The position numbers and the translations under genes were made by a program. A stretch of DNA of 51,415 bases from an uncultured Bacteroides sp. (GTDB lineage Bacteria; Bacteroidota; Bacteroidia; Cytophagales; Cyclobacteriaceae): assembly GCA_902168185.1 (NCBI GenBank), contig CABHOV010000082.1:1-51415 (forward strand), written 5' to 3'. Positions within the stretch are counted from its first letter, which is position 1. Each line of letters begins with the position of its first letter. This document shows positions 16,232 to 25,423 of the stretch, piece by piece. The notes below the pieces were generated by a model that ran no database searches, had not been told where the DNA came from, and worked only from the letters and a program-made list of their open reading frames with translations.

Positions 16232-17548
16232 TTACTTCAGCTCCAACTCAACGATAGTATCAATTTCATCCAGCTTTGCCTTCGGTATTTTTAAAGTGAT
16301 ACCGAACTCAGCATTCTCTGTGAATTTCACGACACTCTTATCTTTAAACAGCTTAGCTGATTTTATTTTCTTTCCCCACGATGGAATGATCAACGATTCA
16401 TCCTGCCAGTCAAGAATATGTATATATACTTTATTTCCTTTTTGAGTGGTAACACCCCAGTCGCGTGCAGACAACGGACCACCGCGTGTGCCGTAAATTG
16501 TTTCTCCGTTAGCAGTTAACCATTCGCCCATCAGTTTAAGTTTCTCAACATGCTCCGGTTGAATTTTTCCATTGGGCATAGGGCCTACATTCAACAAAAA
16601 GTTTGCACCGTATCCGGATGCTTTGATGAGATACTGAATGAGTTCTTTTTTGCTTTTATGACCTTGATCTTTCAGATTAAATCCCCAGGAATAATTTATA
16701 GTTTCACAGGTTTCTTTTGGCAACTCGCCAATTTTTTGTTCGGAAGAGAAGCCCGTTGTGTTATGACCAGGAAGGTCTTTTTCAAACATCTGAAAGTCTT
16801 CACCATCGTACGGTGCAACGTGATGATTACTGCCGACAAGTGCTCCAGGTTGCAGCTTGTGTATAAGCGAATATGTTTTGGACAATCTCCAGTCCGCATC
16901 TTTTTTATCCCACATACCATCGAACCAGATACCGGCTACATCGCCATAGTTTGTTAACAACTCCGTTAACTGTGCATCCATATAGTCCAGGTATTTAAAC
17001 CACTCGCCACTTTCCGGACGGCCCGTCCACTTTCCTCCCGTATTACCTCTTGGAAAATAATCAGGATGATGCCAGTCTAATTGTGAATGATAGAAGAAAA
17101 GCTTGATGCCTTCCTTCCGGCATTCCTCGGCAAGCATCTTCAGCACGTCTTTACCGTAAGGTGTTTTCTTTACAATGTTATAGTCAGAGACTTTACTATC
17201 CCACATCGCAAACCCATCATGATGCTTGCTGGTGATGGTGATATACTTCATGCCAGCAGCCTTCGCTGTTTGCACCCAGGCCTTAGCATCAAATTCAGTA
17301 GGATTAAAAAATGCAGGAATCTTCTCGTATGTCTTGATCGGAATTTGTTGCTCATTCATTACCCATTCTCCATCACCCAACACGCTATAAACCCCCCAAT
17401 GAATAAACAACCCAAACTTTGCATCCTGAAACCATTCACGGTTCTTTTTATTCTCGGGTGTAGGTTCATATTTCTCCTGTGCATTCACAAGACAAACTGA
17501 AAGTAAAATAAAGAGAATAGTCTTACCAAGATGGTTTATTGGCTTCAT
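16232..17548 (-). CDS. GH29 alpha-L-fucosidase, exported
   Basis: The enzyme cleaves alpha-L-fucose from glycans by a retaining mechanism. Residues 1-23 form a signal peptide (ILFILLSVCLVNA). The GH29 barrel follows with WFQDAKFGLFIHWGVYSV, KYITITSKHHDGFAMWDS, and the nucleophile Asp in VAGIWFDGMWD. A short C-terminal beta domain ends the 438-residue protein. The start is the Met before the signal peptide; upstream codons in the open frame do not look coding. No other glycan-degrading enzyme is adjacent. Confidence 0.94.
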   Translation of the reverse strand: MKPINHLGKTILFILLSVCLVNAQEKYEPTPENKKNREWFQDAKFGLFIHWGVYSVLGDGEWVMNEQQIPIKTYEKIPAFFNPTEFDAKAWVQTAKAAGMKYITITSKHHDGFAMWDSKVSDYNIVKKTPYGKDVLKMLAEECRKEGIKLFFYHSQLDWHHPDYFPRGNTGGKWTGRPESGEWFKYLDYMDAQLTELLTNYGDVAGIWFDGMWDKKDADWRLSKTYSLIHKLQPGALVGSNHHVAPYDGEDFQMFEKDLPGHNTTGFSSEQKIGELPKETCETINYSWGFNLKDQGHKSKKELIQYLIKASGYGANFLLNVGPMPNGKIQPEHVEKLKLMGEWLTANGETIYGTRGGPLSARDWGVTTQKGNKVYIHILDWQDESLIIPSWGKKIKSAKLFKDKSVVKFTENAEFGITLKIPKAKLDEIDTIVELELK

Positions 17549-17610
17549 GTAGTTTTGGTTAAATTGCACGCTTACGGATAATTTAGATAAGTGAAAGTAA
17601 CAAATACAAT

Positions 17611-18906
17611 ATGAGATATAAAAGTATTGACAAGGAACTCTTTGAGACGAATCGTAAGAACTTAGTGAAGGAATTGAAATCAAATGCGTTGGTAGTGGTC
17701 AACTCAAATGATATTATGCCAACCAATTCCGATGGTACAATGCGCTTTCGTCAGAACAGCGATTTGTTTTATCTCGCAGGCGTTGATCAGGAAGAAACTA
17801 TTCTGGTGCTATATCCTGACTTTCATGATAAGAAATATAGGGAGGTTCTTTTTCTGCGTGAGACCAGTGAACTCATTTCCGTATGGGAAGGTCATAAGTT
17901 AACGAAAGAAGAAGCCCGTGAACAAACCGGTATCGAAACTGTATTGTGGGTTTCTGAATTTCCCAAGGTGTTCAACATGCTTATGGTAATGGGAGATGTT
18001 GAGCATGTATACCTCAACACAAATGATCACTATAGGGCCGAAGTGTCTGTTGAATCCCGTGAATCCCGTTTTGTGAAATGGTGCCTGGAAAAATATCCAC
18101 TGCATCGGTATGAGCGCCTGGCGCCTATCATGCACAGACTTCGAAGTATAAAGTCAAAATACGAGCTGGACTTATTGCAACGAGCGTGTGACATTACAGA
18201 GAAAGCATTCCGAAGAGTATTGAAATTTGTGAAGCCCGGAGTGATAGAATATGAAATTGAAGCCGAGTTTGCTCACGAGTTTTTAAGAAATGGTTCGCGT
18301 GGTTTTGCCTACGAACCGATCATTGCTTCCGGTGCAAATTCTTGCGTACTCCACTATATAGAGAATAATAAACCTTGCGGTGATGGCGATGTATTGTTGT
18401 TAGATGTAGGAGCAGAATATGCAAACTATAATGCTGATTTGACACGCACCATACCCGTGAACGGTAAATTTACAGAGAGACAGAAGCAGGTATATAATGC
18501 TGTGCTACGCGTACAACGTGAAGCGTTTAAATTGTTGAAGCCGGGAGAGAAATACTTTGAATATCATAAGGAGATACAGAAGATTACAGAGAGTGAATTG
18601 ATCGGGTTAAAGCTCATCGATAAAAAAGATGTAAAGAACCAGGATAAAGATAAGCCGCTCTTTACGAAATATTTCATGCACGGCACGGGGCATCAACTTG
18701 GACTTGATGTACACGATGTGGGTAATATGTATCACAAGATGCGTCTGGGTCAGGTGTGGACGGTAGAGCCCGGTATATATATACGTGAAGAAGGATTCGG
18801 AATCCGTATTGAGAATAACGTGGTGATCGAGAAAAACGGTGTGTACGATCTGATGAAGAACACTCCGGTGGAGGTTGAAGAAATTGAAGAGATCATGAAT
18901 AGCTAA
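17611..18906 (+). CDS. pepP: aminopeptidase P family metallopeptidase (Xaa-Pro)
   Basis: Aminopeptidase P removes an N-terminal residue before proline. The N-terminal creatinase-like domain (FRQNSDLFYLAGVDQEETIL) is followed by the pita-bread catalytic domain. All five metal ligands are visible: Asp in LLLDVGAEYANYNADLTRT (two Asp), His in HGTGHQLGLDVHDVG, Glu in TVEPGIYIR and Glu in RIENNVVIE. It is 431 aa long and cytoplasmic. The next gene starts 12 bases downstream on the same strand. Confidence 0.94.
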   Translation: MRYKSIDKELFETNRKNLVKELKSNALVVVNSNDIMPTNSDGTMRFRQNSDLFYLAGVDQEETILVLYPDFHDKKYREVLFLRETSELISVWEGHKLTKEEAREQTGIETVLWVSEFPKVFNMLMVMGDVEHVYLNTNDHYRAEVSVESRESRFVKWCLEKYPLHRYERLAPIMHRLRSIKSKYELDLLQRACDITEKAFRRVLKFVKPGVIEYEIEAEFAHEFLRNGSRGFAYEPIIASGANSCVLHYIENNKPCGDGDVLLLDVGAEYANYNADLTRTIPVNGKFTERQKQVYNAVLRVQREAFKLLKPGEKYFEYHKEIQKITESELIGLKLIDKKDVKNQDKDKPLFTKYFMHGTGHQLGLDVHDVGNMYHKMRLGQVWTVEPGIYIREEGFGIRIENNVVIEKNGVYDLMKNTPVEVEEIEEIMNS

Positions 18907-18918
18907 CTATATAGAGGC

Positions 18919-19725
18919 ATGAACAGAATCAATAAACGATATACTGCATTGGCGCTGCTGATGTTGCTGGTCTCTGTTGTAACGGCGCATGAATTCTGGA
19001 TGCAGCCATTGAAGTTTATATACTCCATTGGTGAGAAAGCGAAGATAAATATAGTGGTAGGTGAAAATTTCATGGGCTCACCAATCGATCTGAAACGTGA
19101 GCGGATTGAAAAACTAGAGCATCATCGCGTATCTGGCTTCTCTGATTTGAAGGCAACGACTGTAGAAGGTAAAAAAGATCACTTGGAACTCGAATTAAAA
19201 GAGGAGGGCACACAGGTTATCGCGATGCAAACTATGCAGACGTATATTGAGATGGAAGCGGATACGTTTAATGCTTACTTGAAAGAAGATGGTTTAGACG
19301 AGGCATACGCAGCACGTGAAAAAGCCGGGAACCTTGATAAACCAGGAAGAGAGTTTTACGCGCGGTATACAAAACTGCTTTTGCAGGTGGGTGCGAAAAA
19401 GGATGATACTTACAAAAAACCGATAGGCTTTCCGATCGAGATCATTCCGGAGAAAAATCCATATACTGTAAAGCCAGGGGAATCTATACGCTTCAAAATT
19501 CTTTGGAACAAAAAGCCGTTGTTCGGAGCACGCGTAAAAGTCTGGAACCGGAAGGAAGGTCTTACCACACTTCAGAATATATATACCGAACAAAATGGCA
19601 CGATCGAAACGCGCATCAGCAGCAAAGGCTCATGGATGGTAAGTGTAGTATATATGGTTCCGTCAAATGATCCAAAAGCAGAGTGGAGGAGTTATTGGGG
19701 CAGTTTGGTTTTTGGTGTTGAGTAG
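18919..19725 (+). CDS. DUF4198 domain protein, exported
   Basis: A 268-residue protein with a signal peptide (residues 8-24, ALALLMLLVSVVTA) followed directly by HEFWMQPLKFIYSIGEKAKI, the hallmark start of DUF4198 proteins. These are periplasmic proteins, some next to nickel or cobalt transport genes. The mature N-terminal His is a possible metal ligand. The rest is beta-rich with a C-terminal Ig-like part (ILWNKKPLFGARVKVWNRKE). No metal transporter is adjacent. Confidence 0.85.
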   Translation: MNRINKRYTALALLMLLVSVVTAHEFWMQPLKFIYSIGEKAKINIVVGENFMGSPIDLKRERIEKLEHHRVSGFSDLKATTVEGKKDHLELELKEEGTQVIAMQTMQTYIEMEADTFNAYLKEDGLDEAYAAREKAGNLDKPGREFYARYTKLLLQVGAKKDDTYKKPIGFPIEIIPEKNPYTVKPGESIRFKILWNKKPLFGARVKVWNRKEGLTTLQNIYTEQNGTIETRISSKGSWMVSVVYMVPSNDPKAEWRSYWGSLVFGVE

Positions 19726-19751
19726 ATAAGTGAAATTTAAGAAGTCTAACG

Positions 19752-20159
19752 ATGCTATATTCTGATAAAGCACCCGAACCTGTTGGTGCATACCCACACG
19801 CTAAAAAGGTTGGTAGCCTGCTTTTTCTTTCAGGTGTTGGTCCGAGGAAAAAGGGATCAAAGGAAATACCTGGTGTTACACTTGATACCGAGGGAAATAT
19901 AGCAGCCTACAACATTGAAGAGCAGTGCCATGCTGTATTCGAAAATGTTAGATTGATATTGGAAGCATCCGGTTCACGTTGGGAGAACCTGGTTGATATA
20001 ACCGTGTTTCTCACCAACATGAAAGATGACTTTGCTATATTTAATAAAATCTATGCTACCTATTTCAAAGCGAACCAGCCATGTCGCACAACGGTAGAGG
20101 TAAATGCACTGCCGACACCTATCGCTATAGAATTGAAATGTATCGCCGTGCTTGAATGA
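19752..20159 (+). CDS. RidA family deaminase, 2-aminomuconate deaminase-like
   Basis: RidA-fold proteins hydrolyse reactive enamines and imines in the cytoplasm. The 135-residue sequence has PEPVGAYPHAKKVGSLLFLS, VLTNMKDDFA-type spacing as VFLTNMKDDFAIFNK, and PCRTTVEVNALP with the conserved Arg. The segment GVGPRKKGSKEIPGVT resembles the 2-aminomuconate deaminase branch more than classical RidA. No other kynurenine or aminophenol pathway genes are nearby, so this subfamily assignment is tentative. Confidence 0.85.
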   Translation: MLYSDKAPEPVGAYPHAKKVGSLLFLSGVGPRKKGSKEIPGVTLDTEGNIAAYNIEEQCHAVFENVRLILEASGSRWENLVDITVFLTNMKDDFAIFNKIYATYFKANQPCRTTVEVNALPTPIAIELKCIAVLE

Positions 20160-20165
20160 TCGGGA

Positions 20166-21440
20166 CTATTTATATACTACGCCTTCTTTCATTACGAAGC
20201 TTACTTTCTCCAGTGTCTTTATATTCTTGAGTGGATTTTCATCGGTGGCCACTATATCTGCAAACTTGCCAACTTCAATGGTACCGATCTTGTCCGTCAT
20301 ACCTAATATACCGGCATTAACAATGGTAGCTGATTTAATCGCGTCGATCGGAGACATGCCTGCCTCCACCATATAGGTAAATTCTTTCCCGTTATCGCCA
20401 TGTGGAAATACACCAGCATCTGTCCCGAATGCAATCTTTACTCCCCGCTTATAAGCTTTGTTAAAAGTCTGCTGAATCATCGGGCCTATCTCCAATGCTT
20501 TTGGTACTACCAACGGATGATAATACCCGGGCACCTTTGCTTGTTCTGCTACAAACTTTCCGGCAGATATAGTCGGCACATAGAAGGTACCTTTCTCAAT
20601 CATCAGGTCCATAATTTCCTCTGTCATCTTAGTGCCATGCTCAATGGTAGTGATGCCCGCTATAATTGCGCGCTTCATTCCTTCGGCACCATGTGCATGC
20701 GCAGCCGTGTGCATATTATAGTCTTTTGCAGTCTCGATAATCGCTTTTAATTCTTCATCTGTAAACTGAGGGTTGCTGCCATCTTTCGCAATGCTCAGTA
20801 CCCCACCCGTTGCAGTAATCTTGATCATGTCAGATCCATCCTTATACCGTTGTCTCACCGCTTGCCGGGCATCTTCAACACCGTTTACCACACCTTCTTT
20901 CGGACCGGGATCGCCCATGAGATCTTTTCTATAACCATTGGTAGGATCGGCATGACCACCGGTAGTGGCTATAGATTTTCCTGCTGTAAAAATTCTGGGG
21001 CCTGTTACCAACCCCTGATTGATCGCATTGCGCAGTGCTATATTTACGCCGGAGCCACCAAGATCACGCACCGTTGTAAATCCGGCAAGCAGAGTCTTCT
21101 TTGCAAATACGGTGGAGCGGAAAGCTATATCTGCGTCATTCAAGGTAAAACGTTGGAGGTTCGCATCTTTATTTGTTTCACCTTCGAGATGTACATGCAT
21201 ATCGATCAAACCGGGGAGCACTGTTTTTTTGCTGAGGTCGATAAGCTTATCGGCACTTGCTGGTTTTGTAAAACCTTTCTCCACGGAGGTGATCTTATTG
21301 CCATCAATGATCACCGTCATCTGCGATTGAACATCGTTTGTTTTTCCATCGAGCAAATTACCGCAGTGAATAATAGTACGCTGCGAGGATGCATTGAAAG
21401 CAATGCATGCCATGCAAAAGATAAGGCAAAGCTTTTTCAT
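20166..21440 (-). CDS. amidohydrolase, imidazolonepropionase-like, exported
   Basis: This 424-residue metal-dependent hydrolase has a signal peptide (KLCLIFCMACIAFNASS). The metal ligands are the HxH motif in LPGLIDMHVHLEGE, His in TAAHAHGAEGMKRAI and in ITTIEHGTKM, and Asp in AFGTDAGVFPHG. The composite beta-sandwich domain uses both ends of the chain (VGKFADIVATDENPL near the C terminus). Exported members of this group are mostly Xaa-Pro-type dipeptidases or prolidase-like enzymes; the substrate here is unknown. Confidence 0.9.
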   Translation of the reverse strand: MKKLCLIFCMACIAFNASSQRTIIHCGNLLDGKTNDVQSQMTVIIDGNKITSVEKGFTKPASADKLIDLSKKTVLPGLIDMHVHLEGETNKDANLQRFTLNDADIAFRSTVFAKKTLLAGFTTVRDLGGSGVNIALRNAINQGLVTGPRIFTAGKSIATTGGHADPTNGYRKDLMGDPGPKEGVVNGVEDARQAVRQRYKDGSDMIKITATGGVLSIAKDGSNPQFTDEELKAIIETAKDYNMHTAAHAHGAEGMKRAIIAGITTIEHGTKMTEEIMDLMIEKGTFYVPTISAGKFVAEQAKVPGYYHPLVVPKALEIGPMIQQTFNKAYKRGVKIAFGTDAGVFPHGDNGKEFTYMVEAGMSPIDAIKSATIVNAGILGMTDKIGTIEVGKFADIVATDENPLKNIKTLEKVSFVMKEGVVYK

Positions 21441-21470
21441 TTGGGTTAATGAGGTTTGGGTTAAAAAAGA

Positions 21471-21875
21471 TCAGGCTTGTGTCGACAAATATTTATCAGT
21501 TTTATTTTTTAATTCAGTCATTTCAGATTCGCTCATATTTCCTACTTTAACTTGCAGGAGAAGGTCGAACATTACCTGTTGATCGTAGCCAAGCTTTATA
21601 GCGATCTGCGAGCAGAACATCATCTCTTCTTTATACATCCGCTCATCGATCTTCATAAGCTGGACAAGACTGAATATATAGTTGAACTTCTGGTCGTTGG
21701 TAAGATTTTCGGGAACGATCAGCTCATGTCGCTGATCAAAGAGCGGTTTTATTTCATCGGGATAAAACCCGTTGGCTCTGCCTATATTTAGAATATAGTA
21801 TTGTTCACGTTCGGCTACTTTGCCATCGATCTGCGCCAGGCTGATCAGTAATTTCATTTGATTGAGTACGGCCAT
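21471..21875 (-). CDS. TerB-like protein
   Basis: A 134-residue all-helical protein. The pattern LLISLAQIDGKVAEREQYYI and LMKIDERMYKEEMMFCSQIA matches the two EF-hand-like acidic repeats of the TerB/co-chaperone DjlA N-terminal fold (A-x-DG-x-x-xxE). Tellurite resistance is only the family label: no terC, terD or other ter genes are nearby. It has no signal peptide. Confidence 0.82.
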   Translation of the reverse strand: MAVLNQMKLLISLAQIDGKVAEREQYYILNIGRANGFYPDEIKPLFDQRHELIVPENLTNDQKFNYIFSLVQLMKIDERMYKEEMMFCSQIAIKLGYDQQVMFDLLLQVKVGNMSESEMTELKNKTDKYLSTQA

Positions 21876-21982
21876 GAAGGGGAGTTAATCGTTAATGCTA
21901 AATGTGCGTACAGTGCAGTGAGCCTGTAAACACAAATAAAATCATCTTAAACTTAATACAAATAGCAATACCTTTATAACTG

Positions 21983-22573
21983 ATGAACTTTCTTGCACAT
22001 CTTTATTTGTCCGGTGATAGCTCTGATATTATGATCGGTAATTTCATTGCAGATTTTGTGAAAGGGAAAAGTTCGCTTCAACAATTTGATTCTAAAATTG
22101 TAAAGGGTATTGAGCTGCATCGTTCGATCGATGAGTTCACGGATAAACATCCGGTTGTAAAGCAAAGTAAAGACAGACTTCGCGCAACATACCGCCACTA
22201 TGCCGGTGTTATAGTAGATGTTTTTTACGATCACTACCTGGCGAAAAACTGGAGTAACTATCACGATGCACCGTTGGCTGACTTTGCTGCAAAGGCTTAC
22301 GCTACCATTCAACAGCAGGATTCAATTTTGCCTGCTGCAGTGAAGCAGATGCTTCCGTATATGATCCGTGGAAACTGGCTGGTGCATTATGGTGAGACGG
22401 AAGGCATTCACCAGGCGTTAACCGGCATGTCGCGCAGAACGCCCTATGAGTCGCATATGGATGAAGCAGTAGTTGATCTGCGAAAATATTACGATGAATT
22501 CAAGAACGAGTTCGAAGTGTTCTTCCCTGAGTTAAAAATTCATGCAGAAAATTTTTTGCAAAGCCGCCAGTAG
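21983..22573 (+). CDS. ACP phosphodiesterase (AcpH-like)
   Basis: AcpH removes the phosphopantetheine arm from acyl carrier protein. The 196-residue sequence starts MNFLAHLYLSGDSSDIMIGN and continues with ADFVKGK, GIELHRSIDEFTDKHPVV, and YAGVIVDVFYDHYLAKNW. These His/Asp motifs are those of the HD-related AcpH family. Length and start match homologues. It is divergent from the TerB-like gene. Confidence 0.9.
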   Translation: MNFLAHLYLSGDSSDIMIGNFIADFVKGKSSLQQFDSKIVKGIELHRSIDEFTDKHPVVKQSKDRLRATYRHYAGVIVDVFYDHYLAKNWSNYHDAPLADFAAKAYATIQQQDSILPAAVKQMLPYMIRGNWLVHYGETEGIHQALTGMSRRTPYESHMDEAVVDLRKYYDEFKNEFEVFFPELKIHAENFLQSRQ

Positions 22574-22622
22574 ATGAAGTATAGCGGAAGGTGTTATTTT
22601 TGCACTTCACTCAGAAATATAT

Positions 22623-22988
22623 ATGCATAACGATCCGGAGCTCAGCGGAAAATACCTTGGAACCATCTCACAGGATTTTGTGAAAGTATCAGACGCTTTG
22701 AAAGAAGCTTCTTACCAGATTCGCAAAGCAGGTTTTGAATATCCCATTTTCCCAATCTGTAAGGAGCCTCAACCTATAGGGCAGCTGCTCTTCGATCAGA
22801 TCCAGAACGGCACGGACTGGAATTACTTCGCTTCTTTTGTAGATGAATTTTTGCAACGGGGCATCATTGAAAAAGATAAGCATGAAGATTTCGAAAAGGC
22901 CTATAAAGATCCTGATGAATTCTGTTGCTTGTTTGTCGTAGACAAAGAGTTTACAAATTTTTTGTTTATACCGTATCCGGAAGATTAA
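22623..22988 (+). CDS. conserved hypothetical protein, 121 aa
   Basis: A soluble acidic protein (starts MHNDPELSGKYLGTISQDFV; KAGFEYPIFPICKE in the middle; ends TNFLFIPYPED). I believe similar short proteins occur widely in Bacteroidota without a known function. A -7-type box TATTTTTG at 22595-22602 could serve it, but the -33 part is missing. Its stop codon overlaps the stop of the convergent thiL gene by three bases. Confidence 0.7.
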   Translation: MHNDPELSGKYLGTISQDFVKVSDALKEASYQIRKAGFEYPIFPICKEPQPIGQLLFDQIQNGTDWNYFASFVDEFLQRGIIEKDKHEDFEKAYKDPDEFCCLFVVDKEFTNFLFIPYPED

Positions 22989-24031
22989 GTCTGCGGATCA
23001 TTTGTAAAGTGGTTCCATCCTTGCGCTTGCAACGGTACGACTGTACCCTGTTTGCTCAGCATAATGTTCTGGTCTTTCTTATCGTGCATATACCCGATGC
23101 TGTGTATATCCGGATGGTTCTTTATTTTCTCGTAGTCGCTTTGCTCAATCGTAAAAAGCAACTCGTAATCTTCACCACCATTCAAGGCGCAGGTAATCGG
23201 ATCGAGTTTAAAATCGATAGCAGTTTCGAAAGTTACCTGATCAACCGGAATTTTATCTTCAAAGATTCGAATACCAACACCGGAGCTTTTCGCGATGTGG
23301 AAAAGCTCAGAAGCTAATCCATCCGATACATCGATCATCGAAGTTGGTTTTACTCCGGCTTCTTCCAAATCAAAAATAATTTCGGTGCGTGCATCGGGTC
23401 TTAACTGACGACTCACCAGGTATTCATACTTTTCAAGGTCCGGCTGCATGTTGGGGTCAGCCATATATACTTCCTTCTCCCGTACCAATACTTGCAATCC
23501 CATAAAGGCTGCACCAAGATCGCCCGTTACACAGATTATATCATTGGCTTTTGCTCCATTTCTATAGGCCACCTTATCTTTCTTAACACGTCCGGTAACA
23601 CTAATCGAAATTATTAATCCCGAAGTAGAAGATGTGGTATCGCCACCTACCAGGTCAACTTTATAGTTCGTACAGGCAGCTTTAATTCCCTGGTATAGGG
23701 CATCTATAGCTTCAACTGAAAAACGATTTGTCAATGCTATACTTACCGTGATCTGTTCTGCCTTGCCATTCATCGCGGCTATATCCGAAACATTTACAGC
23801 CACAGCTTTATATCCCAAATGTTGAAGCGGCATGTAGGCAAGGTCGAAGTGAATTCCTTCCACCAGCATATCCGTTGAAATCAACAGGAAATCATCACCG
23901 GTATCGATCACAGCAGCATCATCGCCAATGCCTTTTATGGATGACTTATTCTGAAGGGTGAAATTTTTACTGATCCGGTCGATGAGTCCAAACTCACCCA
24001 GTTGACTTATTTCTGATCTCGTTTCGCTCAT
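22985..24031 (-). CDS. thiL: thiamine-phosphate kinase
   Basis: ThiL phosphorylates thiamine monophosphate to the active diphosphate. The 348-residue protein starts MSETRSEISQLGEFGLIDRI and has the PurM/ATP-grasp-like motifs GIGDDAAVIDTGDD, VNVSDIAAMNGKA, DLVGGDTTSS, MIDVSDGLASEL and CALNGGEDYELLFT. The upstream open frame to 24085 adds nothing family-like, so Met 24031 is chosen. No other thiamine biosynthesis gene is present in the window. Confidence 0.95.
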   Translation of the reverse strand: MSETRSEISQLGEFGLIDRISKNFTLQNKSSIKGIGDDAAVIDTGDDFLLISTDMLVEGIHFDLAYMPLQHLGYKAVAVNVSDIAAMNGKAEQITVSIALTNRFSVEAIDALYQGIKAACTNYKVDLVGGDTTSSTSGLIISISVTGRVKKDKVAYRNGAKANDIICVTGDLGAAFMGLQVLVREKEVYMADPNMQPDLEKYEYLVSRQLRPDARTEIIFDLEEAGVKPTSMIDVSDGLASELFHIAKSSGVGIRIFEDKIPVDQVTFETAIDFKLDPITCALNGGEDYELLFTIEQSDYEKIKNHPDIHSIGYMHDKKDQNIMLSKQGTVVPLQAQGWNHFTNDPQT

Positions 24032-24082
24032 ACTTCTATTTGAAGCGATCACTATAATTGATTCACGTGATCGTTCATCCTG

Positions 24083-24090
24083 CAAAAGTA
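24083..24090 (-). promoter_or_regulatory. -7 box of thiL promoter (candidate)
   Basis: On the minus strand TACTTTTG matches TAnnTTTG about 50 bases before the thiL ATG. No TTG is found at the expected distance of 19 bases, so this is a partial promoter call. Confidence 0.35.
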
Positions 24091-24163
24091 AGATTATGCC
24101 CGAATATCAGCGATCCACAACTTAATTATATAGCAAGTATTATACTCTGAAAAATCTACCGTG

Positions 24164-24574
24164 CTATGAAGCATCCTTGATTTCCTCACACAACTCCACT
24201 AATACTCCTTGTGTTGATTTAGGATGCAAAAAGCAAATTCGCTTATTGTCTGCACCTTTTTTGGGCACCGGGTTGATAAGCTGGAATCCCTTGTCCTGGT
24301 ATTCTTTGATTCCTTCTTCGATACTTTTCACTTCAAACGCCAGGTGATGAATTCCTTCCCCGCGCTTTTCAATGAACTTGGCAATAGGAGAATCTTCACG
24401 TGTAGCTTCCAGCAATTCGATTTTTACCCCTGAAAGTTCAAAAAAAGAAGTTCGCACACCTTCGGAGGCCACCTCTTCGATTTTATAGTGTTCAGTGCCC
24501 AGCAGTGCAGCAAATAACTTGTTGGCCTGCTCGATGTTTTTTACGGCTACTCCAATGTGTTCCAGTTTTTCCAT
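24164..24574 (-). CDS. mce: methylmalonyl-CoA epimerase
   Basis: The enzyme interconverts (R)- and (S)-methylmalonyl-CoA in propionyl-CoA/succinyl-CoA metabolism. The 136-residue VOC protein starts MEKLEHIGVAVKNIEQANKL, giving the first metal His, followed by FFELSGVKIELLEAT, GEGIHHLAFEVKSIEEGI and HPKSTQGVLVELCEE, which supply the remaining ligands (His and Glu). Length matches the family. The mutase is not in this window. Confidence 0.94.
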   Translation of the reverse strand: MEKLEHIGVAVKNIEQANKLFAALLGTEHYKIEEVASEGVRTSFFELSGVKIELLEATREDSPIAKFIEKRGEGIHHLAFEVKSIEEGIKEYQDKGFQLINPVPKKGADNKRICFLHPKSTQGVLVELCEEIKDAS

Positions 24575-24580
24575 AATTGT

Positions 24581-24588
24581 TACCTTTG
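24581..24588 (+). promoter_or_regulatory. -7 box for the 24653 gene (candidate)
   Basis: TACCTTTG is a perfect TAnnTTTG box, 65 bases before the next plus-strand ATG and just upstream of the divergent mce start. The -33 element at 19 bases is not recognisable. Confidence 0.35.
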
Positions 24589-24652
24589 TACCTCAAAGAA
24601 GAAACTTTTTCTCAGAATCGGAAGTTTAGCCTTTGAAAAACTTAGAGAAAAG

Positions 24653-25063
24653 ATGGTTGAAGCCCTCAGCGAAATGCATGTAGAAGCTGCCCGCATCCAA
24701 CAAGAGATACAAGATCATCTTGGGTTGCGTTCGGCTGATATTGTGTTTGAGTTCAGTACGCTGGATGGCAAGGTGAAACTTGACTTGATCACCATCAATC
24801 CAAAACATAACCAGGCATTTTTATTGCACAGTGAAACCGGTAGTGATAAGGTAGACGTGTTAAAGAAAATGTTACGGTATGTGCAGGACTATAAGGAGAA
24901 AGAAAATTCATATACCATTCAGTGGGTTGCCAAAGGTGAAACGGAGTTGAATACTTCGTACTTTCGTGCTGGCAACATTATGGATGCCTTACAAAAATTA
25001 TACTATGGTCGTGATATGAATACGATCACCGTGTTTAGTGTAGTACTTAATCCTATTTCGTGA
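24653..25063 (+). CDS. hypothetical protein coupled to Fe-S carrier gene, 136 aa
   Basis: I do not recognise this family. From Met 24653 the protein reads MVEALSEMHVEAARIQQEIQ, then a beta-rich part (IVFEFSTLDGKVKLDLITIN) and a C-terminal segment with DALQKLYYGRDMNTITVFSV. It is soluble and has no signal peptide. The stop TGA shares a base with the ATG of the A-type iron-sulfur carrier gene, so the two are translated together. This suggests, but does not prove, a link to cluster assembly. The open frame continues upstream to 24557 but that part overlaps mce. Confidence 0.7.
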   Translation: MVEALSEMHVEAARIQQEIQDHLGLRSADIVFEFSTLDGKVKLDLITINPKHNQAFLLHSETGSDKVDVLKKMLRYVQDYKEKENSYTIQWVAKGETELNTSYFRAGNIMDALQKLYYGRDMNTITVFSVVLNPIS

Positions 25064-25389
25064 TGATACAGGTAACTGATAAAGCAAAAAACAGACTCGT
25101 TGCACTTCGATCAGAAGAAGGCAGGACTCCGCAACATAACGTTCGTGTTTCAGTAAAGGGAGGAGGATGCTCCGGGCTGATGTATGATCTTGGATTTGAT
25201 GATACAATCAACCCTGCCGATCAGGTGTTTGAAGATAAAGGCATTAAAATTCTGGTAGATAAAAAGAGCCTGCTGTACTTACTCGGTACAACACTTGATT
25301 TTACAGACGGACTTAATGGCAAAGGATTTCAATTCATAAATCCGAATGCCAGCCGCACCTGCGGATGTGGTGAGAGCTTTGCCGTATAG
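25063..25389 (+). CDS. A-type iron-sulfur carrier protein (IscA/ErpA/SufA-like)
   Basis: A-type carriers pass Fe-S clusters to target proteins. This 108-residue protein has the three conserved cysteines: one in KGGGCSGLMYDLGF and two in the C-terminal CGCGESF. The rest (NRLVALRSEEGRT; GLNGKGFQFINPNASRT) is typical. The ATG at 25063 overlaps the stop of the previous gene by one base; a GTG just before is also in frame. The exact subtype (IscA, SufA, ErpA) cannot be decided by eye. Confidence 0.93.
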   Translation: MIQVTDKAKNRLVALRSEEGRTPQHNVRVSVKGGGCSGLMYDLGFDDTINPADQVFEDKGIKILVDKKSLLYLLGTTLDFTDGLNGKGFQFINPNASRTCGCGESFAV

Positions 25390-25423
25390 TGTACGTATAT
25401 ATTTGCGCGCATCATCCTGTAAT

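Noticed and set aside
20850-21449. A 199-codon open frame on the plus strand opposite the amidohydrolase gene
   Set aside because: It lies antisense to a gene with clear catalytic motifs, has no domain pattern, and its residue make-up looks like a back-translation of the opposite strand.
21471-21875. Tellurite resistance island
   Set aside because: Only a TerB-like fold is present; no terC, terD or terZ genes or resistance neighbours are seen.
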